From contig JAALGZ010000012.1 of the NCBI GenBank assembly GCA_015227615.1, positions 1,272,810 to 1,336,809 on the forward strand: a stretch of 64,000 bases of DNA, given 5' to 3'. Source of the DNA: Labyrinthula sp. Ha. Its lineage: Eukaryota > Sar > Bigyra > Labyrinthulida > Labyrinthulaceae. Of the stretch, positions 21,311-33,872 are shown one piece after another. A program made the position numbers and the translations under genes. Position 1 is the stretch's first letter, and each line of letters opens with the position of its first letter. Under the pieces are notes generated by a model that was given only the letters and a program-made list of their open reading frames with translations, searched no databases and was not told where the DNA came from.

Positions 21311-22075
21311 TTAGTTCTTTTTAAAAGGTTTTCCAAGTAGTAAGTGTTCAAACTCATCGAAAAGTGGTTTTGGTTCAGCGTGCTTCAACAACCTTCTTTC
21401 CTTCTTATACTCCTTACTAGCATCAAACTGCATCTCTTCTTGCTGTGCGGTTTTCGATTTCCCCATTTGCTGCTGCATAACTTCAGTATCATCAAAAACA
21501 TTTTGACTTCCAAGAATGAGACTGAACAAACCTCTAGCTCCAAACATAACCAAAAAATACCAACTCAAAGAACTAACATAACTCACATCCAGCGAATCTA
21601 AGTTTATCCCTCTTTGGAGCATGTCTCTGAAGCCATCAGTTAAACTGAAAGGAACTTTAACCAAAACAAATCCACTGAAAAAATAAGATATCCAACCAAA
21701 CATGACCATGTTTGGAATCATCATAACCATGTTTTGTTTCAACATGTTTTGCATGCCAGCTGACTCCATAGGATTCCCACCACCTGCAACAGGACCAGCT
21801 GGTACTTTTTCTCTGAACTTGCCTGTCTTCTTTTTACAAAAATAATCTTTTCGCATGGAAAATGAAGTTGGTGTTAGCAATCCACCGAGTTTCCTCACTC
21901 GCTGCGACCTGGATAGAACTTGCTTGTACTTGGCGATGTCAGCGTTAGGAGGTGAATTGTCCTTCATAAGCTGAGTAACCATACTTCTACCTACGCCAAC
22001 CAAAAGCATGATGTAAACGATTGGCAGTAGCACCCAGTCACGTATTTGTGGATCAAGTAACAAATCTTCACTCAT
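21311..22075 (-). CDS. EMC3: ER membrane protein complex subunit 3
   Basis: 254 residues, intronless, at the usual EMC3 length. EMC3 is the Oxa1/YidC-related core of the ER membrane protein complex, which inserts tail-anchored and multi-pass proteins. Three membrane segments fall at about residues 14-31, 113-137 and 168-189. Family blocks are LLDPQIRDWVLLPI at the start, the Arg-rich cytosolic stretch (residues 50-90) and NPMESAGMQNMLKQN before the second segment. SWYFLVMFGARGLFSLILG forms the third. The C terminus is a charged coiled-coil tail. Downstream of the stop the same frame continues largely open to 21107 with three interrupting stops; I treat this as non-coding. Confidence 0.93.
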   Translation of the reverse strand: MSEDLLLDPQIRDWVLLPIVYIMLLVGVGRSMVTQLMKDNSPPNADIAKYKQVLSRSQRVRKLGGLLTPTSFSMRKDYFCKKKTGKFREKVPAGPVAGGGNPMESAGMQNMLKQNMVMMIPNMVMFGWISYFFSGFVLVKVPFSLTDGFRDMLQRGINLDSLDVSYVSSLSWYFLVMFGARGLFSLILGSQNVFDDTEVMQQQMGKSKTAQQEEMQFDASKEYKKERRLLKHAEPKPLFDEFEHLLLGKPFKKN

Positions 22076-22253
22076 CGGAAACCAAATCTCTTTGAAATGT
22101 CTTTTTAAGACAGAAGAAGAATGGTGCTTTACCGTAGTTAATTGTTAAAATTTCGCTCTATTATCTATTCAGTAGCTGTTTAGAAAAGACGTCAAAAGAC
22201 CGCGCAGTTCCACCCTAGGAACTTATTTCATTAATAAATACAGTTACTTGATC

Positions 22254-22277
22254 ATATATATATATATATATATATAT
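22254..22277. repeat. (AT)12 microsatellite
   Basis: An uninterrupted run of AT dinucleotides lies in the roughly 300-bp spacer between the divergent EMC3 and SDR genes. The rest of the spacer shows nothing recognisable. Confidence 0.9.
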
Positions 22278-22378
22278 GGATTACTTTTTTTGGGCTGTTG
22301 TCCTATCAGGACTAGTGACTAGCTGGTTATATTTGACAAGTTGTTAACTTTAATTAGGACGCACTTAACATTAGAAGT

Positions 22379-23245
22379 ATGGAAACAAAAGAGAAGAGAA
22401 TAAAGCTGGACAAACCTAAAGCTTTTGAATCTGGGATAAATATCAAGGGGAAAGTTTGTGTTATTACTGGAGCCTCTTCTGGAATTGGACTTGAATATTG
22501 TAGAGTTTTTGCTGAAGCAGGCGCTTCTGTAGTTTGCATGATCTCAAGAAATATAGAAAAGCTCCAAAATGTATCGGCAAAGCTTCAGGAGGACCTGGTT
22601 GGCGAGGTATTTTGGGTTTATCAAGCGGACTTGTCTATCCAAAGTGAGGTTGAGAAGGTAATCTCCACTATCCAAAGGGATCACAGTAGGATAGATTTGT
22701 TCGTCGCGAACGCTGGGATTTATAATAGGAGTCCAGGGCTAGAAGCTTGGAGCAAGGAAGACTTTGATGAAACTTTTTCCATTAATACCATGCATTTGTT
22801 GCACAGTATAAACTTAGTTTTACCAATTTTTCAGATGCAAAAGCAGGGGTGTTTTGTGGTGAGCTCATCTGCCTGCGGTCTATTTTCAATATTGGATGAT
22901 TTAAACTACAATATCTCAAAAGCGGCAGCTGTTTCAATAGCTGAGTATTTAGCAATAAAATATGGCTCTAAAGGCATTAATACAGTTTGTGTCTGCACTA
23001 AGACTGTGGACACGCCGCTGAATAGAGTAAATGGAGTGTTGCAATATAATAAGGAGCTTAGTCCTAGAATTCTCTTACCCAGACAGGTTGCCATGAAGGT
23101 GCGCGAGTGCATCCAGAATGGAAGCTTTATGGTGCTTCTTCCTGAAAAGGAGTTAAAGAATCCACTCATGGAACGAGCATTGGATTATGATGTTTGGTTA
23201 AAGTCTGCTATCAAGTTTCATGACAAATGTATGGGACAGAAGTAA
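22379..23245 (+). CDS. Short-chain dehydrogenase/reductase
   Basis: 288 residues, intronless. The SDR signatures are complete: TGASSGIG at residues 30-37, NAG at 111-113, catalytic Ser163 (SSSA), Tyr177 and Lys181 (YNISK). The C-terminal half is less typical: instead of the usual PG motif after the catalytic helix it reads CTKTVDTPLN, which resembles the oxidoreductase group acting on lipids or retinoid-like substrates. The substrate is not predictable. It is clearly a different subfamily from the SDR at 4377. Divergent from EMC3. Confidence 0.88.
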   Translation: METKEKRIKLDKPKAFESGINIKGKVCVITGASSGIGLEYCRVFAEAGASVVCMISRNIEKLQNVSAKLQEDLVGEVFWVYQADLSIQSEVEKVISTIQRDHSRIDLFVANAGIYNRSPGLEAWSKEDFDETFSINTMHLLHSINLVLPIFQMQKQGCFVVSSSACGLFSILDDLNYNISKAAAVSIAEYLAIKYGSKGINTVCVCTKTVDTPLNRVNGVLQYNKELSPRILLPRQVAMKVRECIQNGSFMVLLPEKELKNPLMERALDYDVWLKSAIKFHDKCMGQK

Positions 23246-25506
23246 GATATGTAGTTCTGTCTAATATATAAATATTTATTATGGGCAAAATTGGAAGGAT
23301 TCTTTGTTTAATTTGTACTGCATAAAAGAAAATGGGATACGAGCAGCTCAGAACAAGGTATTGTTTTGTAGAATTTCTTATTCTTTATCTTAAGGTTTAA
23401 AATGTATTATATATGGTGGCTTAAGAATTGAATCTAGGTATTAGACATAATACAATACAAGGCTGGTTAAAAATAGACACTGACTTTTGAACTAACTCTT
23501 TATTCATTTTCCTTCGGTATATCTTAACAGATCTTAAAGGTTTTCAAACGACTGAGAACTCATCTAAGAATGCAGTACTTGGCTAAAACTGACAAGATTC
23601 TCACTGTATGAGTTCGAATTTTGCAAACAATATAGTATTCCTTGCCGTATAACTTGCCATTGAGTTATTTGACCTAGTTTACACACAGGTTTTGCCGATA
23701 TCAACAGAGGATAGTTTGTTTTCGATACTGCTCTATAAACGTTTTGAATCATCATTTAGTTGAAGTTTGGTTGATTCTTTATATAAAGAATTCTATCACA
23801 TTACACCATGGTGATTTCATGGGCAGGTTAAGAAAGCCATTGTAAATAAGAGTTACCGAGGAAAATTTTCTCTCTGAGACTATTTTATTCTTACCTTTTA
23901 CCAGATTTGAGACTGTCAAATACTAAGAATGTAATCATTTTTATTTACCATTCCAACAGGCAAAAGAAGATTTTGCAAAAATTCTCCGTTTCAGGAAGTT
24001 TTGTCACATTCATTAGATACCTAAAAATCCCTTAGATGGCAGTTTTGAATTTCAGGCTACTTCTAATTACATAACATACAAAACTACACCAGGTGTTATT
24101 GGAGTAATTGGAAATCACTAACTAAGCTTCTAGATTTTAGTTACAAGCTTTTGATTGATCCTTAATTTATATATTTAAAGATGTGGACTCAACTCAAATA
24201 ATAAAGTGAAGGGACTCTTCGTCTGAAACTAACATACATTGACTTAATTATGAAAATTGTATAAACACCACTTTGTATAAACAAATAGATCCAAACTAGT
24301 TACGTCTTTGTGGTGTAATAATATGGAGTTCTAGGAATGCTAACTAAACGCCTATGATATGGCGAAATTTAGACAACCAACTGAAGTACACTTCTATATA
24401 TCTGAGGATACAGCAAGAGAGCGCTTAAGCAGGATCTAAGGTAAGTGGTGTCGCTACATTGAAAATTATTTTAGTTGCTCGATTATCAACAAAAATTTTC
24501 ATCTGGTACATTATAAGATGTCATCAATGCCATTGCAATGTGCATTAACCCACCAAAGAGTTTCTGCCCCTGAACTGTAGATGTAAAATGGTTTATTGCA
24601 GCTATAGAAAAATTATTGGGTTTCTTGATATTGATTAAGCTGGGTTACACTATATAAAACTGCTATAGCCAAAACACATATTAACCTTTACTCTAATATG
24701 TGTTTCATACAACCCTCTTAAGCTAAAGAACAATATTTTAGATTTTTTTCAAAAACACAAAGTATTTCAGTCTTTTAAAGGGATTTTACGAAATATTGTA
24801 CAGAGAAAAATTAGAATTAATTAAGATTCCGTCACCTGGTGCAAAGATGAAGCATAGCATTGTTCAACGATGATAGAAAATTATTGGGGCTATTGGTATT
24901 GATAATAAATGCATAATAGATGTGGGCTCAGCTATTTCGAGTGAAATAGTATCAGTTACTGTCCATTTAAGTAAGTAAAAGAAAAATATGTAATAGAATA
25001 TTAGTTCAAGAATTCTTGGGTCTAAGATACAACCTGTTTAATCCCGAAATGTTAATCTAAGTACATCAAGTTTCTCTACATTTTTGCCCAAGGCAAGAGT
25101 GCGAGAATAGTTTTCAAATATTTACATATTAATATCATGGTATAATATTTTATATGGTCGCTTATTTTCATAAATATTCTGTTTTATGCTACTATATATC
25201 CTTTTCTTTCCTTCAGTGTTCACTATTTTCGTCGATTACCTGTCCAAATCTACACTCCTTACATCATGCCACGTCATTACTTCCACCTCATTAAACTTCC
25301 CGTTTAAGCGCAAATAACGCAAATACGAGCAGAAAGATATCTAATATCATCATGTGATCCGAAATATCAGTAAAACCTTTACAAAAGGAATAAATATCAA
25401 TGTTGCGATATATACTGCTATCTCTTTTTCTTTTTAATCTAAATTTTCTACTAAAGGTACTCATGATATCAACATTCAAAGAATCGCACTTCAACCGTTA
25501 TGTTTC
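23246..25506. other. Gene-free tract of 2.3 kb
   Basis: No gene is supported. Two short phrases recur: ATAGAAAAATTATTGG...TTGATATTGAT near 24605-24640 and GATAGAAAATTATTGG...GGTATTGATAAT near 24870-24905. This suggests an old roughly 265-bp duplication or remains of a repeat. The open frame at 25291-25494 (minus) is the reverse of promoter-like DNA upstream of the next gene and is not called. Confidence 0.45.
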
Positions 25507-28500
25507 ATGAACTTAGAGAAAGTTAGGATAAAAGATGAGGCTAGAAGGATTGTTTCCGCTTCCACGAAATACTATGGCATATCATATCGTTTAAAAACCG
25601 AGGAGACCTCTCACGAGTGTCTATTGAAAGGAGTTCAGGGAACAAACACACGTCTTTTGGATTTAAAAGAAAAGGTCAAATACTTGCAGAAAGAAATGAA
25701 GGATTCTAAAAGATCAAACAGAATTATTCATAAAGGGGTATCTCAACAATATATTGCCAATGAAATAAAAAAAAAATCTCAAGTCAGTATATCTGAAGCA
25801 ACATTTGAGTGTCCAAAGTGTTGTCAGCAAAGACTTGGTAAATTTCAAGAAATCCATGATGCTACTTGCACAGGTGTCTCAAAAGATGACAGTTCTATTC
25901 CAGTGCGTAAAAGTATTCTTTGCTTTCAAAATTTTAGTTTATCTACAAAAAGAGCTCGAGGTAAGCTGCTCGTAGAATACAAAGTTCGTTCTGGTGAAGA
26001 GTTATCCGAAGAGTTTTTTGGCTCAATAGTTCCTTATCCAATACAAGATCTTCAGATGTTTTATCAAAACAAAAAATTGATTTTTCGCTTTCAGTTACCT
26101 GATATCATAGGTGTGAGATTCGGAAACTTGCTTAATTTCCTTATAGAACTCGAAATCTTCCTGTATATAGATAAACGCAGATCAAAACTAATTAAATCAA
26201 TTGGAACTAAACTCTTCACACTGACACCGGTTAGACTTAGTAAAATTGTAGTTTGTGAAGTTCAAGATTTTCAATTGAGCAAAAGCCGATATGGGTATAA
26301 AATTGCTGTGTCTATTACTGCGTTAAACCTTGTTGCTTTCAGTGTGCCTTTAACTAAGGAAATTAATCTGGATCCAAGCAATGAATACATTATAAAAGTT
26401 CCGCGGGAGCTCCAAGTTGGTCCGATTTCAAATGTTAGCATATCTCTCTCCTGGAAACAGCCTTTGAACTTACCAACTTTGACTAGTACGTTATCAGGAG
26501 AGATTCTCAACAAGGCGTTTTATAGTGCACCTTGGAAAGTTTGTTACTCTGTTCATTATACGAAAAGAATAATTATTGAAACAGACACTAAGGAAAGAAA
26601 AGAGTTGTTTAAGACTTTCAAACACTATTGTTATAAGGAAAGATTTGTGATTGAAAAATTGCTTCCAGACGAATCAGTTTCACATATATTTGTCAGAGCA
26701 GTTGTTTTGGTAGTCGATGATTTGAATAATGTAGAAAATCCTAAAGTACGGGAAATAGTGAGTGAAAAGTCAAATGTTATTTCTCTTGTTAGAACTAAGA
26801 AGGATATGAAGCGTTATTATGAGTTGAAGAACGAAATTAGATCTGTGAAACGGGCAAGTTTGGTATCTAGTCATTATAATACTGTCCAGTATACACCGAA
26901 GGTTCAACAAAGAATTGAGATTAAGCCACTGTTAAATTTTTTGCAAAGGGAATTTAGTAAAGTGAAAAGAGAGGTGAAGGTGGTAAATGCATTCGAGAGA
27001 CGAGAAAACCCAATAAAAAATTTTACTTACGAAATTCAAACACTAAATAAACACAGAAAGAGTTATCTAGCGAAAGTTCTCACTAGGAATAGTAATTTTG
27101 AAAAGTGTGGGTTCGATGTTGGAGTTCGAAGGAAACATTTTGACAAGAAAATAAGTTCCTTGGAGAAGGAACTAACTGACTGCCAGGTTTTCCTGGACAG
27201 AACCCGTGTACAACTGGAAACTGAATCATGCAAATGTTTTGAGTTTTCACATAAGGTATCCAGGTTTGTTGAAGAAATAGGGAAGATAAGTTCAGAGGAA
27301 CCAAATACGGTGGTGCAATGTGGATTGGCCAATTATAACCAGAGTGAGAGTAAATGGGGCTATTTATTTAAAGTGAATGATTGTAAACAATATCTTGAAA
27401 CTATGGTTCAGAATTATAACCATATTCTTGAGCAATCAGGAGACAAAAGTTTGAAGTTGTTAGAAAGGAAGTCAATGCTACAGAAAAAGCTCAAGTGTGT
27501 GGAAGAAAAATTAAGAGAAAGAAGAGCAAAGTTATTTCAATTTAACCTGACCTTTAAAAAGACTTCGACAAAAGATAAACTTGAAGTTATTAATAAAAGG
27601 ATGCTTTCCACATTTTTTGTTTTGTGGCAAAATAAGCTGGAAAGTTTTCAGAAAAACCGCTTTATCTTACGGAAGTTCTTGTTCAAAATAGTTTTGTTCA
27701 AAAAATATGGTGCTTTTAGAACATGGAGAGATGCGGTTGTTTACATGAATCAAGTTGCGAATCTTTCTCTAACCAATAAATTTTTCCATGACCAACAACT
27801 TTTGGTAAACTCTGTCAAGGATACGCTAGTATTAGGTGATTTCAAGGTTGCCAAATCCCTGACAAAAATCACCGGTAACCCAAATACTATTCTAGAGTAT
27901 TTTACCAAAGCAGGCGAAGATATGTACCGACTATTGCTTAATAATATATTATAGGAAAATCAGGGAATCTATTCAAGCTGCCCTCGTACTCTGCAAGCAT
28001 TTTTTGAAGAGAAAACGATTTGACTTTTTGTTTTACTTAAATAGGCTTAAGTTTTTATTCTGGAACAAATATCTTTGCAAGAGTAATTTATTAGAAGAAG
28101 AGTATCATGTTCTCAAGTTGAAGGCATTGCTCTTGGAGATGAAGTTTCTCCAGCATAGTAAGGAAGACTCAAGTTTAATTGAAGGCAAAATGAGAAAAGA
28201 AATGTTATGTTTGGAAAAATGTAATAAAATTTTATATAGAAGATACAGTATCAAACTTAAACAGACATCGGGGGAAAAGTCACAGAGGAAATTTTGGGTG
28301 AAAAAGTTTCCTAGTGAAGAATCAGAGCTAGAAAGAAAAAGAAGACTCGTATGTTTGTCGTTACATGGAATTTTACTTGGCGAGGAATACTCTTGTTTGG
28401 AGGAAACACTTAAAAAGGTTAGAATAACAAAATGTAGGTTAGAGAAAAAGATCGAAAACTTTAAGGAGATTGAGAAATGTCGAGTTAATGTGCTTAATTC

Positions 28501-30070
28501 TATTGGAAAACATTCAAAACAGGTTGCGACATCTGCAGTACACGGCGGTGGTGTTCATCAATTGTTCCATGGAGCTCATTTGGCTCCCATTTTTGAGCGT
28601 TTAGAAAAAGTAGAATTAACGCAAAAGCGACAGATCGAAAGTTCTTTGTCGGAAGTTACAATGAAAATTAACAACCATCAAGCACGTTCTGTGGAAATCG
28701 AGAATTTGGAGTCAATTAATAAATCAGAGGTTGTTACTCAGATTAAATCCAAACACAGAGCCTTAATTTTGTGCGTGAGAGTTCTCTACATATTTTCAAG
28801 TGCACATGTGATAACCATTTCGAATACTGCAATATATATTTTTCTGAAAGGTATTACCATCTACCCAGTATATGTAATCAACCTTCCTAAGATAAAACAG
28901 CAGGTGATAGAATTAAGAGACAGAAACTTAAGTAACTTTCCCATACTAGAAGACGAGAAAGTCAAGAAAAATATTACGCTGGAATCTATTGATCATTTCT
29001 TGAAACATGACAAAGGTTATCATGTACTTGAGGTATTTGAAAATTCCCATTTCATGCTTACTGTGCTTAAGAGTTATGTAATCTTAAAATACTTAGTATC
29101 CAGAACAAACAAAAAGCACTACACTGTCAAATTAACTGATATAAGAACCTATAAACAGTCTGCACAAAGTTGTTCCACCGCAGCGACATTAAAAAAAGAT
29201 TTGCTCTTTATTGCTAACTCATTTGGCACCATTGATGTTTGGAGCTGCGAAGAGCTCCTGATGGTCTTCACGGTCCCAAGTAGTCTTGAAAGTATTTTTT
29301 CAACACTACTTTATGTTTCTCGATGGAATCAACTTGTAGCTGGTAATGTCAATTCTAAAATATATTGGTTCGACATCAAAGTAGAGGCAGGATCCTGTTT
29401 GAAAAAGATGAGCAGATTTATGAATTGGACAACAGCAATAAGAAAGAAAAGTAAGATTAGCAGTGAACCAAAGAATAATCGACTCACGGTCGCAGAACAG
29501 GAAGCAAAGGAATTCACCAGTGTATACCAAAAAGAGCAAAGATTGCTTTATAAACGACAATTAATTTATCGCTGTCGAAACCAACAAATGAAGAAAATAG
29601 TTGGAGACCACGGTTTGAAAGGTAAACCAGGCTTGCAAACACTCTCATATCATGAATCAAGTATTGTTTCTTTGGCCGAACAGTTTGGACACATGGTATC
29701 ATGTGAGGTCAACGGCGTTGCTCTACTTTGGGGGTTCCAGGAAAACTGGGTCCCCATTCTCAAATTTCAAGTGCATTGGAGAGAGTGCCCTGCAAAGAGT
29801 GCATCTAGCAGCTTAGTCACGGCTGTCGCAATTAATTTGGTGTTCTTGGCAATAGGAACATATTTAGGCAGAATTCATGTGTTCATACTGAATTCAGGGG
29901 TGGTTTTAAAAAGCTTCTTGATTAATTTGGCACAAAAACCGGTAGTGGGTCTTTTCTTTTTTGCGAACACATTATTTGGAGTCAATGAAGATGCGGAATT
30001 TATGTTTTCAAAGTTAGATCTTGGGCAGGTAACAAATCTCTCGAAAAAGACAAAACAGCTGACAAGATGA
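25507..30070 (+). CDS. Large multidomain coiled-coil / WD40-like protein
   Basis: Two exons, 25507-27923 and 27955-30070, joined by a 31-nt intron (GTACCG...TATAG). The product has 1510 residues. The second frame has no ATG near its start, so it is a continuation, not a separate gene. I do not recognise the whole protein. In order it shows coiled coil (about 48-70) and a C2HC-type zinc finger (Cys102, Cys105, His117, Cys121). A beta-rich stretch with fibronectin-III character follows (about 300-440), then more coiled coil (about 470-690). Next is a region rich in spaced F..W motifs (about 700-745; FFVLWQNKLE, AFRTWRDAV), like Sfi1 or IQ helices. The C-terminal third has WD40-like blades: FIANSFGTIDVW, LVAGNVNSKIYWFDI and MVSCEVNGVALLWGF. 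A cytoskeletal or centrosomal scaffold is a guess from architecture only. Confidence 0.8.
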
Positions 30071-30194
30071 AATACTTTTTCGAACAACTTCCTTAAACTA
30101 GACAAGTTTTCTTAGGTGGCTTCGCACTGGTTGACATTCAAGAATACCGTGGATTAATATTTGTTCTTAAGAGTGTTCCTGTATTTTATAAAAG

Positions 30195-30312
30195 TTGTGT
30201 TTGTTTATATCTTATCGCATTATGTTATCTTTATAGCTTCCTGTACGTCATTTTTCAATCCATATCTATTGTGTTTCAAGTGTTCTAACTATATGCATAT
30301 ATCAAGTACATA
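30195..30312 (+). repeat. Interspersed repeat, copy 2
   Basis: Same orientation as the copy at 13303. Shared anchors are GTTGTGTTTG, CTTCCTGT and CAAGTGTTCTAAC, in order and at similar spacing. The copy starts about 125 bp downstream of the stop codon of the 1510-residue protein, so it may lie in that gene's 3' UTR. Confidence 0.4.
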
Positions 30313-32299
30313 ACGTTTATTATATGCTCCTTGTATTTATTCGCGAGAATACTAAAAGTTATGGTTCTTTAGTTTATTTATCAAGTCTCCCTAGTGTGAA
30401 AAAATTGTATAACAGAAATTTCAAACATATTACCATATACCTTTGGGGAAATGGCAAACTGCTAACATAGTTTCAATGCTAAGTACATCTGACATGAATA
30501 TGAAGACTTTTGAAACCTTGTTTACTTTGAATGAGGTGCGGGACAAAATTTCATCCATATTTTAGCTAAAAATCCTAGTATTTAAGAGAAAATTCTTAGG
30601 TTTCAGTATAAGATTAAATGATGTACACTGTTACGAAGGATATCGATAGTAACGAATACCTCATTATGATCAACTTTGCGTTATTGCTATATATTCATTT
30701 TGCTTAAGCCACGTCATTTCTGCCTACTACTACCTGATCGCTATGTAGCACCATTTTATTCACCTAGACCTCTAAACTAAGAGCAACTAAGATGCATTCA
30801 GAAAACTTAAAAGTGAATTCTCTTGGACATTTGTCGAGTAAAATTATCAAGTTGGGACCTAGCAAAGCACTCATAGATAATTCAATCTAAAATCAAAATA
30901 AGAACAAGAACTTAGCAAAGCATCTGGTTAATTGTGTTAAGACATGTTAGAAATAATTACATCTGGAAGAGGGGATGTCAATTTTACGTAAGGAGCAAAA
31001 CCTGTCAAATGGGTTGAAGATTTCTTCACAACTCAGACTAATAGTCAGAAAAGATTTACTGCAGTTTTGTTATTAATGACTCGTAGAAGTTACTTAGGTG
31101 AGACTAATCTGACGAGAAAGATACCAAGGCGGCTTTTTGTTCTTGACTTCTCGATAGAATCTGGAAACTGGGAACTATTCTTAGATATTTTATTTTTTCT
31201 CTGCCTCTCTTCAAGAAAACCAAAAAAATATGCTGTTTTGTGAGTGTACAAAATATCCAGAAACTTAGAACTATTCAGATCTGGGTACCTTGGTCTTGAT
31301 TTATCTGTCTGTTTTAGTTTCTCACTTTCGGCTCACATAAACAAATGTTTAGAGTAGGATTTGCAAAGAATGAGAAAAAACAGGGTACGTATATCTGAAA
31401 CAGTGCTAATTAAAACATATTTATTCATTGCCGATGAAGATCAAAGAAAGATAACAGGGGAAAACAAAACAGCTGAATTTCATAGTCTACCCTTATACCT
31501 TTTTTATTTTTCAAATGGTTATTTCACTTCTGCTCAATATTATCTTGACCACTAACTACACATTTAACACATACTATATTTAATAGCAACAGTCTACTTA
31601 TTCTGAACAATGGGACATTTAAATAGAAAGAGAGTTCATTAAAATGCAGTAATGCTATTCCTAATGTGTAGCGTTACTTCATTACATAAAATGTTCTGCA
31701 GCTCCTGTATATTGCCAATGAATGCAACACGTTATCAAGAAAATTACTATTTTTTTTCAGAACACTATTAAGCAGTGCAGGTGCCATAAACCACATTGGC
31801 TAGTTAATTCATCGGGATTTATCAAAGTTATTGTTTTTTTCAGATCGCATTACTCTTTTTCGTGGGAAGAACGTGCCACCTCAAGTAGCACACGTCAGTA
31901 ATTGGTTGTAGCAACTTTGGAGTCGAATTTTGGAAAAGACATAAATTATGTTGCATTGACAGTTTACATTAGCTATTTTATTTTATTTAGAAAATGCAAC
32001 ATTAATTTCGCGAAGTATGGTGATCTCTTGTTTCCAGCTTCTGGAGGAATGCTGGACATAGTTACACTCTTTTTACTGTCTTCATATGTGAATACTATAT
32101 GAGATCTCTTTAGAGTTATAACAACTTGACTTGCCTAAGTCTTGGTCCTTTATGACCAACTTTTTGAATTTTGAGAATATTCGATGCAAAATTCTTTGTC
32201 ATTCATTTTTTTGGTTGATAGGTCCCTTAGGTTCTAGTCTGATCTCTTAAAATGAACCCGGACATCTTATTAGATGTACAATTTTAAAGTGAAGACCGT

Positions 32300-32781
32300 T
32301 CTCGTATTATTATTGGGCATCAGATATGATATAATTTAATAATAATCATTTGATACTTGTTTTAAATCTGATTACCAATAAGAAATTTTTAGTTTCGCTT
32401 GGTATTAAATGGTTTTTAACCTATTTTGAGCAATAACTGAATATCATTACAAAGTCGAATCACACGACCTTGGGCCAAATGATCCAATATTTTAACTTCA
32501 TTGTTGTACCAGATGAAAACCTTCAAATAAAGGACCATGTAGATCAACTGTATTGTACTCATGGATAATCCACGGATCATATAGCCAATTCATATGGGTT
32601 TTCATACGGGGCAAGAAAAATATTTTTTGCCTATTAAGCGAAGGTATTATTGCCCTTGTAATATTAATCAAATAGTTATCAATAATTAATCAAAACGGTT
32701 GGGAATTACCAGAATCAATCAATATAAAAATACGGGCAGAAACTTTATTGAAAAAATATCAATGAATTGAATACGACCCTA
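32300..32781 (+). mobile_element. Degenerate hAT-like MITE, copy C
   Basis: The right 130 bp align clearly with the other two copies. They share TTGGGAATTACCAGAATC and ATCAATATAAAAAT, and end in ATCAATGAATTGAATACGACCCTA (compare AATCAAATCCCACCCTTA in copy A). The left part is recognisable only by TTATTGGGCAT and TCTGATTACCAATAAG. The left terminus and target duplication could not be found, so the start is approximate. This is the oldest of the three copies. Confidence 0.55.
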
Positions 32782-33872
32782 ATTGTCAGTTATTCATAGA
32801 TATTTTTTTTTGCGTATTTTTTACTGGATTTCTAAATATTTTGGTCCGACAAATATCTTAAAAAGAAAAGCCATATGGCATAGAACCGGTTGGCAGGGAG
32901 TCATAATCGTCCGCTGCTGTCCAGCCCATAAAGTCAATGGATTCAACCGTTACATTACTTTGGAAGCCACAAAACATTAAATCAGTAATATAGCTACTAC
33001 TGTACTCTAGATCCTTGAATTGAGTTCTTAAGCCGGTGTTTTATGTTCTCAGGTGACTAACTAGTTAGCACTAACTTTTATATTGAAACGTTTAAATCAG
33101 CTGACTGATGTATTTTTAAGCTCTTCTTGCTCAAATTTTAGTTTTCTTTTAGATTTTAGTTGTGATAGGGTTTATTTCCCTTGGATTAACTTTGAGTATG
33201 GTTTTTTGCTTCCATAGGAGCTAAGTGGTAATGGCGTTTTACCTGTTGCGGGCCCTAAATTGATTTCATGTAACTACGAACTCTTGAGGTGATAGATAAC
33301 GAGATTAGTTGTTAATCTGAATACCAAAATAAATACGAATGAACGTATTCTGTTTATATTATAATATTCTACACCCAATTAAGTGATTTAAACAAGATTC
33401 TCCTATTGTGCACCTGTTTAAACTCTATATTCTTGATGAGAAATTCTATCTTTGAAAAACTAACGATGGAGCTGGAACTGTCTATATGTATTGTTTTTTT
33501 AACCATGACTATCTATTCTATTCATCCTAACTCAACATTTTTTTCTTTGGTTTAGAAAATACTCACGGGTTAGATTCTGGCGGCTTCCTTGAACCTGACT
33601 TCCAAGTTCCAACAAAGCTATTGTGAAACATCAAGTATAATATGTGAACTTTAAAACCTACTAAAACAAAAATGGCTACAACTAGTATATTGCACATCTT
33701 TATGTAACAGATTATAAGCAATTTCACAAAGATTTTGCCTGTAGAGAAAACACAATTACTAACTCCACTTAATCATATATAAAATAATACTTGCCGTCTT
33801 TCTTTGTCAATTTCAAGTGAAATATTTTTAGTTCATTATTTTTGAGCCCAAAGAAGAAAAAGTAAAGTTGCT

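Larger units (their letters stand above)
30071..33872. other. Gene-free tract of 3.8 kb
   Basis: No gene is supported; frames are short. It holds the second copy of an interspersed repeat (30195) and a degenerate hAT-like element (about 32300), listed separately. The plus frames at 31361 and 31902 are about 65 codons and match nothing. Confidence 0.45.

Noticed and set aside
28004-30070. Second long frame treated as a separate gene
   Set aside because: It has no ATG at its start; a 31-nt GT-AG intron joins it in frame to the upstream exon, so it is the 3' part of the gene at 25507.
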